Positions 22,084-30,639 of a stretch of DNA of 64,000 bases are shown one piece after another. How positions within the stretch are numbered: the stretch's first letter is position 1; each line of letters opens with the position of its first letter. The notes beneath the pieces are model-generated. The model made no database searches. It had not been told where the DNA came from and worked only from the letters and a program-made list of their open reading frames with translations. This DNA comes from Ipomoea triloba (taxonomy: Eukaryota > Streptophyta > Magnoliopsida > Solanales > Convolvulaceae). The position numbers and the translations under genes are program-made. Location: assembly GCF_003576645.1 (NCBI RefSeq), contig NC_044929.1, forward strand, positions 20,571,570 through 20,635,569, read 5' to 3'.

Positions 22084-22915
22084 TTCTGCACAAGCTGAAT
22101 TTATTGGTTTTTTTCCACTCCAATGCTCTAGATTGAGCTCAAAATTGGAAACAAAAGTAAAATTATATAGACTGAGCTAAAGCCTTGAAGGCGGTGGTAG
22201 TAAACACTAAACGTATGTATGTTGGTAACAATAATTAGGTGTCATGATAAGTATTGCTTGATTGTAAGCAATTATGCTTATATAGAAAATCTTTAGATTA
22301 TGATTATATACCATACTGTTTATATCGTTCCAGTTATAAATACATTTTTAATTATAATTTTATACTTTTTATATCGTTCCAATTCTGTGTTGAAATGATA
22401 TTCATGGTATAATTTTGAAATATTAATAATTTTTTTTAAATGTCAACAATTTAATTGTTTAAAACATAAAATCTAATCAATTAATTCAACAATATATGAA
22501 TTGAGTTTAATTGTTTCTATTTATATAAATAAATTGATGCATTTAAAAATCTCAAATGATTTTCTTTAATGATACAATTTTATATATTAATTTTGTTTAA
22601 TTTATATATATATAAACTGAGAAAAATAAATTTTAATATATTTTGATTATAACTTAGGCTAATGTTGTTATATGGACTTTGGTCTACGGTATTCTTATTA
22701 ATGTAAGATGTGGTGAGATTACATACTAATCGTATGTAAGTTGGTAACAATAATTAGGTGTCATGATTAGTATGGCTTAATTGGTAGAAATTATACTTAT
22801 ATTGAAAAACCAACTATCAAATATACTTTTTATATGTTCAAATCATAAATATATTTTTAGATTGTGTGGCAGTACACTCTAATCGTATGTAAGTTGGTAA
22901 TAATAATTAAGTGTC

Positions 22916-23100
22916 TTTTTTTTTTTTTTTTTTGAGTACTACTGACTCTATTACAATGTAGTATCTGTTCATAACTACTTTCTCAACTTATTGAAGCACA
23001 ATGAGTCAACAGTTGACTCCACTGAGGCTCGAACCCACTCCTATCATCCATGTGGGAGTGTTAATCGGGACACCGGATGCCACTTGACCACAAAAAAAAA
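22916..23100 (-). mobile_element. tRNA-derived SINE, copy 2
   Basis: The minus strand reads 'gtggtcaagtggcatc' (A box) and 'gggttcgagcctcagtgg' (B box), then ends in a poly(A) seen as T at 22916-22933. It is flanked by AATAATTAAGTGTC (22902-22915) and AATAATTAAGGGTC (23101-23114), a 14-bp duplication with one mismatch. Confidence 0.85.
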
Positions 23101-23108
23101 AATAATTA

Positions 23109-23605
23109 AGGGTCCGTTTGGAAAGCAGGAAAATGACTTTTGGAAAATATTTTCTGGAAAATGAGTCATTTTTCGGAAAACAGTTTCATTTCCAGTGTTT
23201 GGATGTATTCTGGAAAATTGTCTTTGTGTGTTTGGTTCATTTTCTGGAAAATAGATAGAATTGTATAATTAAACATTGTAATTGTTTTATTTAAAATATA
23301 AAAAATTATAATAGTTGTTAAAATAATGGTATTTAATAAAAAATAGAATTTATAAAAAAAATAAAAAATTAAAAAAAATGTAGCAAAGGTTTTCGACGGT
23401 TTCCCCACCTCCTTGGTCCATGGTCATGGGTGATATGGCTTGGTTTTGGTCGAAAACATGCAAAACAGCTATTCTGGCGATTTCGTAAAATGACTTACGG
23501 AAAAAATTCCGTAAGTCATTTTCTGAAAAAATGAACTGATTTTCCTTGGTCAACGGAAAACATTTTTCGTTGACCACATTTTCCGAACGTTGCCAAACAC
23601 AAAAA
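23109..23605. mobile_element. MITE-like element with GGTCCGTTTGG end
   Basis: The left end is 'ggtccgtttggaaagcaggaaaatg' and the right end '...cattttccgaacgttgccaaacac'. The inner parts are inverted versions of 'ggaaaatgactt/aagtcattttc'. No clear target duplication. Confidence 0.5.
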
Positions 23606-24469
23606 AGATTATGCTTTAAACAATTATATAAATAAATTGATGCATTTAAAACTCTCAAATAGATTTTCTTTAATGATATATTTTTATATATTAATTTTAT
23701 TTAATTTATATATATAATTAAAAGATAAAAATAAATTTTAATATATTTTTATTATAACTTTTTTTTAAAAATATTATTGACTTGATTATAACTTATGCTC
23801 ATGTTGCTATATGGACTATGGTCTGCGGTATAAGTATTAATTTTAAGATGTGGTGAGATTACATACTAATCGTATGTCATTTGGTAACAATAATTAGGTG
23901 TCATAATTATTAGCATTACTTAATTAGTAAACAATTATGCTTATACAGAAAAAACAATATTAAATATACATTTTATACGTTCAAATCATAAATACATTTT
24001 CGTATGTAAGTTGGTAACAATAGTTAGGTGTCATGATTAGTATTTTCTCAATTGGTAGGCAATTATACTTATATAGAAAAAAAACTATTAAATATACGTT
24101 TTATATATCATTCGAATCATAAATATCTTTTTAGATTATGATTATATAACGTTTATATCGTGTTAGTTATAAATACATTTCTAGATTATGATTTTTTACC
24201 TTTTATACGTTCAAATCATAAATACATTTTCGTTTGTAAGTTGGTAACAATAATTAGGTGTCATGATTAATATTTGCTTAATTGGTAGGCAATTATGCTT
24301 ATATAGAAAAAAAAACTATTAAATATACGTTTTATATATCATTCAAATCATAAATATCTTTTTAGATTATGATTATATAACATTTATATCGTGTCAGTTA
24401 TAAATACATTTTTAGATTATGACTTTTTGCCTTTTATATCGTTCCAATCATAAATGTCTTCTTTACTAT

Positions 24470-24480
24470 ATATATTGTCA
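24470..24480 (+). promoter_or_regulatory. TATA box candidate for cysteine-rich peptide gene
   Basis: ACTATATATAT about 40 bases upstream of ATG 24517. Its position favours this ATG over the in-frame ATG at 24454. Confidence 0.5.
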
Positions 24481-24516
24481 GTTGAGCTCTATACTAGTAA
24501 GTTAAACTTATACAAG

Positions 24517-24878
24517 ATGGAGAAGACATCATCTCACTTGGTTCTTTATGCGATTTTTTACGTTTTCGTATTAGGTTTTACTCTCTCTCTTATATTTCGT
24601 CCATCTTTATATGCACACAGCACTTATGGAGTGTTTTGTTAGAGGATATTGCAATTCCTTCAATTCAATGAATTGGAATTCATACCTTATGTAGTGTTTT
24701 GTTAGAGGATATTGCAATTCCTTCAATTCAATGAATTGGAATTCATACCTTATGGAGTGTTTTGTTAGAGGATATTGCAATTCCTTCAATTCAATGAATT
24801 GGAATTCATACCTTCCCACCCCCCACCCCCACCCCACCCCATATGTATTGGAATTTAGTGTAGAAAGAAATGGAAAAA

Positions 24879-24920
<42 letters not shown>

Positions 24921-25718
24921 TACTATAAAGGGCATTTTAACCTTTATATCACTTCTTTCCTTCCCATTATAATATTCTCAGTAATTCTATTATTCCTTCT
25001 TACGAAATCATGTACTTTGAATTTCTACTTTATTCTTTTCCACTTATTTACAATTCATTTCCTCCATAATTTCTTCGTCCTAACCAAACGTTTGGTTAGG
25101 TTTTTTTTTTTTTGGTTTTTTGTTTTTGTTTTTTGTTTTTGTTTTTGTTTTTTTTTTTTATTTTTTGTCAAAAAAGCACCATGTTTACCAATGAACTTTC
25201 ATATGGAAATTTTTTATAATACAATAATGACTTATCAATATTATTAAAATGATCTATTAATTTTATTGTATATCAAAATGTATGTTTAACAGAATTTACT
25301 TGTAGGTCCAAAATTTTCAAACGTTGTTGCGCACACAAATTATTTAGAAGAGACAAAGTGCACAACAAAGGCAGATTGTGCAAATGTAAAATGCTTCAGC
25401 GGCTCAGTAATATGTGAAAATGGAATTTGCACATGCATAGACAGAAGTGCAAAGGATTTTGAAAAGACAAAGTGCACAACACAGGCAGATTGTGCAAATC
25501 TAATATGCATCGGCTCAGTAATATGTAATAAAGGAATTTGCACATGCGTAGGCAAAAGTGCAAACGATTTTGAAAAGAAAAAGTGCAGAGCAGACGCAAA
25601 TTGTGCAAATCTAAAATGCATCAACGGCCCAGTAACATGTGAAAATGGAATTTGCACATGTGTTGTTGACAAAAGTGCAAACAATTTAGAAGACAGAAAT
25701 GCGTCAGTGGCCCCTTAA
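24517..25718 (+). CDS. Secreted tandem cysteine-rich (defensin-like) peptide precursor
   Basis: Two exons: 24517-24574 (donor TTAG|GTTTTA, phase 1) and 25306-25718 (acceptor ttacttgtag), 156 residues. Exon 1 gives a hydrophobic signal peptide (MEKTSSHLVLYAIFYVFVLG). Exon 2 holds three tandem units of 37-39 residues, each with six cysteines in the order C-x5-C-x3-C-x5/6-C-x4-C-x-C, for example KCTTQADCAN...GICTC. The CxxxC and CxC pairs are the cysteine-stabilised alpha-beta pattern of defensin-like and NCR-type peptides. Units are joined by acidic/basic linkers (SAKDFEKT, SANDFEKK, SANNLEDR). I know no named family with this tandem layout. Defence or signalling in the apoplast is inferred from the fold only. 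The donor choice is tentative, as other GT sites exist. A fourth unit is damaged (see 25700-25762). Confidence 0.6.
24626..24814. repeat. 63-bp unit repeated three times, in intron
   Basis: Three nearly identical 63-bp units (ATGGAGTGTTTTGTTAGAGG...) with only isolated differences, in the intron of the cysteine-rich peptide gene just after exon 1. Confidence 0.95.
24876..24925. repeat. TTA/ATT microsatellite
   Basis: About fourteen ATT units in the intron of the cysteine-rich peptide gene. Confidence 0.95.
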
Positions 25719-25762
25719 TGTGTGACAAGGGAGTTTGTAGATGTTTAATTGTACCGCTTTGA
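25700..25762 (+). pseudogene. Truncated, out-of-frame fourth cysteine-rich unit
   Basis: In another frame than the three intact units, TGC at 25700 opens CVSGPLMCDKGVCRC, the second half of a unit, then a short tail and TGA at 25760. The first half with two cysteines is missing. The main frame instead stops at TAA 25716 after ASVAP. A small deletion between units 3 and 4 best explains this. Confidence 0.7.
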
Positions 25763-26852
25763 ATTGAAAGATGTATTATGTCTCAATTAAAAATTTTAAT
25801 TGATAATTGATATTTTATATATTACTAGTGTTTTACCTGTGTGATGCACGAAAAAATATTTGTTATTACGAATTTAAATAAAAAATTTTAAAAATAAAAA
25901 TATATTAAAATGTAAACATATAATAATATAGTTGAATTTTCATATCTTTGGTCAATTATCTATTATCATAGAATACAAAATTAAAATTTTGTATGATTAA
26001 TATAATTTATAATTTTGTACATATTTAGATAAATTTATAGAAAAAATTTACATAAATAAATTGAATTATTTCTAATCGTTTTTCATATATATTATATCTA
26101 ACCATATGAATAATAACTAAGAAAATTATACTTAGAAATTTAGAAAAATGTAAATTTTAAATTTTGTATATGTGATTGTATATGTGATTTTAAACTCTAA
26201 TCAGATGCATTTTCTTATATGATTGTGTAATGTAGTGTATATACCAATAATATTTATTAATATGTATATATGCAAATTCTATTATATAATTTCTGTAATT
26301 ATAATTTATATTTATATATTATATTTAGAATAATTAAAAAACAATAGCATTTTAATTGTGTATGATTAGCATAGTGCAGAAGTATATGTACGTATGCATT
26401 TTTTTTTTAAAATATAAATATTTATGAACACACATTTTGTTAATTTTATAATTTTGGTTTTAATTATATTTCATATTTTATTAATTATAATTAAGAAATT
26501 TACATTTACAAATTAAAAGAATTTAATTTTTAAATTTATATGGATTAATGTACTCCCTAACTATATTACATATTGAGACAAATTTTTAATTAAGAGTATG
26601 AGTTTAGACATATTTTAAAATAATTTTTTTAATAAGTATCCATTGTAGTAATTAACGTGTATAATTATGTCAGTAATCACAATTCTATAAAAAAATGTGT
26701 ATGTATTTTTATATTGTACAAAATACTATAAATATAATACTCCGATCTACATAAATTGATAAAAATAGAAATTGATTTTTTTTTGTTATATAGATATTGA
26801 TAAATATTATATAATTTTTTTCATTGCATGAAAAAACATTCTTATATTTAAA
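25763..26852. other. Intergenic, very AT-rich
   Basis: No gene seen. The segment 'actagtgttttacctgtgtgatgcac' near 25824 resembles an end motif seen in decayed plant repeats; the rest is featureless A/T sequence. Confidence 0.6.
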
Positions 26853-26862
26853 TTTTATATTC
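26853..26862. repeat. 10-bp target duplication, left
   Basis: TTTTATATTC, repeated at 27713-27722 on the other side of the Mutator-like MITE. Confidence 0.85.
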
Positions 26863-27712
26863 GAGTTTTTTATATTTTTAGTCCCACGACTATAGTGGCA
26901 CTTGCAGGATTGGTCCACGACTTTTAAACTTTGCAATTTTGGTCCATGACTATTATTTTTGTTGCAAAAATGGTCCTTCTGGCGCCGGAAAACAAAAACC
27001 GGCGGATTTTCCGGCAACTTTTCGCCGGAAAAAGTTGACATATTTTCCGTCAATTTCTTGCCGGAAAAAAAATCCCCTTTCAAGTAGGATTAAAATTGAC
27101 ATTTCTAAAAAATTAATTTAGTTTACTGTTTATTCAAAATTGACATTTCTACAAATTTACCTTTGTGTTGGCAGATGTTACTACTGGGCAAAATTATTCA
27201 AATATTATTTTTACTTTTTAGTTTAAATTTAATCTTAATAATATTATTTTTTGTTGATCTTGAATTTGTATTAATAATTTTGAATTTGTACTTAATTGGC
27301 TAAAAAGTAAATATAATTTAAATTTAAACGAAAAAGTAAAAATAATTTTGACTTTGTATTTAATTTTACTAAGATTAACTTGGCTACGTATACTTTTAGA
27401 AATGAATAAGTTTTAACTTTAATTAGTTTACCAAAATAAAAAATAATTAAATTGATTACCTATGTTTTTAGATATGAATTTGTTTTAACTTAAATTAATT
27501 ATTTAGAAATGTCAATTTTAATCCTATTTGAAAGGAGAATTTTTTTCCGGCAAAAAATTGTCGGAAAATCTGCCGGTTTTTGTTTTCAGGCGCCGGAAGG
27601 ACCATTTTTGCAACAAAAACAATAGTCATGGACCAAAATTGCAAAGTTTGAAAGCCGTGGACCAATCCTGCAAGTGTCACTATATTCGTGGGACTAAAAA
27701 TGCAAAAAACTC
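26863..27712. mobile_element. Mutator-like MITE with ~200-bp inverted ends, copy 1
   Basis: The ends GAGTTTTTT...TTTTTAGTCCCACG and CGTGGGACTAAAAATGC...AAAAAACTC extend into long inverted repeats with several GCCGGAAAA motifs. A 10-bp direct duplication flanks it. Long inverted ends with a 9-10 bp duplication define Mutator-like elements. No coding capacity; 850 bp. The second copy is at 42242-43122. Confidence 0.88.
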
Positions 27713-27722
27713 TTTTATATTC
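27713..27722. repeat. 10-bp target duplication, right
   Basis: TTTTATATTC, identical to 26853-26862. Confidence 0.85.
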
Positions 27723-27772
27723 ATATCTGAGTTTTGTTTCATAATCTACTTTGGTGATATTTTTAAACTTTG

Positions 27773-28487
27773 AATAACACTTGTGTGAGACTTTCTCACG
27801 GACAAATTATGCTATGGACCCGGATCCACATTGCAAGGTAGACCTGGGTCTATATTCACAAATTTAGAACTATACGTTCACAAATGCATAACTCTATGTA
27901 CATAATTTTAGAACTTTATATTCACAATTTTAGATCTCAATATACAAAATTACATTACTCAATATTCACAATTTGTGAACTCTATATTCACAATTTTGTT
28001 ATACAGATTCAAAAATTGTGTTATAGTGTCAAACATATAGTTTTGATACTTTGAACATAGAGTTATGAATTTGTAAATATAGAGTTATAAAATTGTGAAC
28101 ATAAAGTTATAAAATTGTGAACATAGAGTTATAAAATTGTGAACATAAAGTTATAAAATTGTGAATATTGAGTTACGAAATTGTGAATGTGGATCTATAA
28201 AATTGTGAACATGAAGTTATGAGACTGTGAACATGGAGTTATAAAATTATGAACATGGAGTTATGAAATTGTGAACATGGACCTGAGTCCACCTTGCAAG
28301 GAGAACCTGGGTCTATGGCATAACAACTGCTTCTCAAGGGTCTCAATCGGTGATGCAGGTCAGATATTTGATTAATGAATAAGATATTTTATTAATGGGT
28401 TAGATCTTTGACATTGTTAATTAAAGATCTGACCCGTATCACGGGGATTGAGATCCATGAGATAGTTTCACACAAGTTTTTGCCTTA
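27773..28487. mobile_element. Small 'ACACTTGTGTGAGA' MITE split by a fold-back element
   Basis: The left piece (27773-27796, AACACTTGTGTGAGACTTTCT) and the right piece (28331-28487, with 'gggtctcaatc' ... 'gttTcacacaagtttttgcc') together match the intact MITE at 44789-44935. The fold-back element at 27797-28330 interrupts it, with TTCTCA on both sides. Confidence 0.7.
27797..28330. mobile_element. Fold-back AT-rich element, copy 2
   Basis: The ends are 'aaattatgctatggacccgg' and 'cctgggtctatggcataa'. The interior has about ten 'ttgtgaacatagagttataaaa' minisatellite units on one side pairing with 'attcacaattttagaactcta' on the other. It is inserted in a MITE with a short duplication around TTCTCA. 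Confidence 0.7.
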
Positions 28488-28516
28488 AACTTTTGTTTGT
28501 TATCATAAATAGTAAA

Positions 28517-28575
28517 TGGGTAACACTTGTGTGAGACCATCTCACGGGTCTCAATCCGTGCAACGGGTCGGGTCA
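28517..28575. mobile_element. Left end of another ACACTTGTGTGAGA MITE
   Basis: 'aacacttgtgtgagaccatctcacgggtctcaatccgtg' matches the MITE at 44789; the remainder is lost or diverged. Confidence 0.55.
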
Positions 28576-28834
28576 CATAATTTGGGTCATATTTAGTTTA
28601 TGGGTTAGTTATGTTTTGGGCTATTTTTTTAACAATCATATATGGACTTTTTTTTAGCCCAATTTTATTAATTCATTTTTATCAAATTTTGCTCCATTTT
28701 TTTGTATTTCCTGTGTTTTTCAGCAGTAGAGACACAGAGTTCCCCTCCATTTTTTCATCCAATTTTCAAATCTTCTCTTCACAAAGGTGCGGTTTTAATG
28801 TGTAAAATTTGCTAGGATTTTGCTATTGCATTCC

Positions 28835-28910
28835 GATTCTTCCATTTCTCGCGGCACACTCTGATTCTTCCATTTCTCGCGGCACACTCTGATTCTTCCA
28901 TTTCTTGCGG
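28835..28910. repeat. 28-bp tandem duplication
   Basis: Two exact copies of a 28-bp unit (GATTCTTCCATTTCTCGCGG...) followed by a partial third copy. Confidence 0.9.
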
Positions 28911-29260
28911 TGGTCACCATTATAACAAGGAGTTTTGCATTTGCAGCAAGTCGGATTTCGTTAGCCAGAGAAATCTCGCAGCCGACACCTATTACTCTCC
29001 GTTTCTTATCGGTAACTGGCTATTACTCTAGGCTTCTTCTATTTAATTTCTCTCATGATGTTCATCATTATAACAAGGAGTTACAACGGTCCTCAAACCG
29101 GCCTTATGTCTTGAGGATGCAGTTTACGAACAAGTATGTGAATGCTCAAGTAGTCCACACACCAACTACAACAATTGCAGCAGCTGCCATCCCCCAAGAG
29201 AAGAGCCTGAGATGGAGAATGATAGATGCAAAAGAAAACAGGAGGGATGATAGAAGCTAA
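28911..29260 (+). pseudogene. Fragment of an organellar-type ribosomal protein uL18-like gene
   Basis: The open stretch at 29080-29215 reads RPYVLRMQFTNKYVNAQVVH then TPTTTIAAAAIPQEKSLR, which matches from memory the N-terminal half of the plant Ribosomal L18p/L5e family protein of about 115 residues. After SLRW the sequence no longer resembles the family and stops at 29258-29260, so the C-terminal half is missing. The preceding part, with several Arg and few acidic residues, could have been a mitochondrial targeting region. No ATG is placed convincingly. Probably a decayed copy. Confidence 0.6.
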
Positions 29261-30205
29261 AGAAAACTTAATACTCATTATGTCATATTTGGGGAGAATT
29301 TAAAAGACTAAAAGACTTGGTTTATTAATTTATTTTTGTTATTAATTCATACAAACTTGTAAAATGATTTAATTTATTAATTTATTTTTTTATTAATTTT
29401 TTTTTATTATTGAAGTGGGAATTTCAGACCGCCGGTGGTCGGAAGTTGCCACCTCTGTAATCTCTATAGGGGTGACAATTTAATTTCTAGCCACCGGTGG
29501 TTGGAAAATACGGCAATGGCTAGGTTTTCATCCTAATCAAAATTTAGATGCGGTGGCATCAACACTAATCATATGTAAGTTTGTAACAATAAATAGGGGT
29601 TATAACAGCTTAATGGAGTAATTCAAGTGGTAAGCAAGTTCTCTTTATGGGGAAGAATTTTGGGAGAACCTGGGTTCGATTTCCCTTGGGCCAACTGGAT
29701 CCGGAAGAATTTTGGGAGAACCTGGGTTCGATTCCCCTTGGGCCAGGATCCGGACCGTTATACGGAAATACATTTTTAGATGGGGTGGCAGTACACACTA
29801 ATCATATGTAAGTTAGTAACAATACATTTTTAGATGGGGTGGCAGTACACACTAATCGTATGTAAGTTGGTAACAATACATTTTTAGATGGGGTGTACCC
29901 ACTAATCGTATGTAAGTTGGTAACAATAATTAGGTGTCATGATTTTTTTTTTTTTTGAAAAATAGGTGTCATGATTAGTATTGCTTAATTGGTATTTGGT
30001 AGGCAATTATGCTTATATAGAAAAAACCTAGTATTAAATATACGTTTTATATATCATTCAAATCTTAAATACCTTTTTAGATTATGATTGTATAACGTTT
30101 ATATCATGTCAGTTATAAATACATTTTTAATTATGATTTTATACTTTTTTTTTATCATTACAATTCCGTGTTGAAATTATATTCATGGTATAAACTTGAA
30201 ATTTA
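29261..30205. repeat. Second cluster of the ~240-bp block plus SINE debris
   Basis: Copies of the 'gtaagttggtaacaata' block recur at 29560, 29805, 29855 and 29905-30200. A 54-bp segment (acatttttagatggggtgg...) is tandemly repeated at 29779-29900. A tRNA-like SINE head with duplicated 'ctgggttcgattcccc' box lies at 29612-29760. No gene. Confidence 0.65.
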
Positions 30206-30630
30206 AGAATTTTTTTTTTGGAATAAGGTGCAAATTGGCCACTGAATGTAACCTGAAAGTGAAATTAGGCCATTGAAGAAGCGATGTCGACTGGAAGATG
30301 ATGAGACGAGACGATGGAGTCCAAAAAACTCCTAAAAGAAATTAAAAATAAAGAAGATGGAGGCAGACAGTGCATACAGTGAGGTAGGCGGTGGAATGAG
30401 AAATGTTTCAGCTTTTTTTTGGTATTTGTGTTTGGGAGATGGGAAATGAGAAATTGGGCTTGTTTGGTTATCAGCGGTTAGCATTTAGCGGTAGCGGGTT
30501 GTGTTAGCGGTTATCAAATAGCAGATTGTATTAGTGGGTTTGACCAACAGATTATATTAGTAATTTGTAAAAAGATGTTTGGTAAAATTAGTTGTTTAGA
30601 TTAGTTGTTCGGCGCCTAGGTGCGATTTTT
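30206..30630. other. Intergenic with MITE-like debris
   Basis: 'gcttgtttggttatcagcggttagc' at about 30458 and following 'tgtttggtaaaattagttgttta' resemble the MITE family at 13189-14398, but only one end is recognisable. No gene. Confidence 0.5.
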
Positions 30631-30639
30631 TCAACACTA

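Larger units (their letters stand above)
22200..24470. repeat. Array of a ~240-bp repeated block
   Basis: The block has fixed landmarks in order: 'gtaagttggtaacaataattaggtg', 'tcatgattagtattgctt', 'aattatgcttatatagaaaa', 'aaatatacgttttatat', 'ttagattatgattatata' and 'cgttccaattataaatac'. Copies start near 22205, 22720, 23860, 24001 and 24235; another set lies at 29560-30200. The last copy here runs straight into the promoter of the cysteine-rich peptide gene. A SINE (22916-23100) and a MITE-like segment (23109-23605) interrupt the array. Confidence 0.75.

Noticed and set aside
25340..25684. Minus-strand open frames of 114 and 70 codons opposite the cysteine-rich units
   Set aside because: They are mirror frames of the repeated cysteine units; the plus strand has the signal exon, splice sites and conserved cysteines.
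15965..28890. Idea that tandem-duplication units share a length factor of seven (21, 28, 42, 63 bp)
   Set aside because: Other duplications here are 39, about 54 and about 110 bp, so the pattern is probably coincidence.
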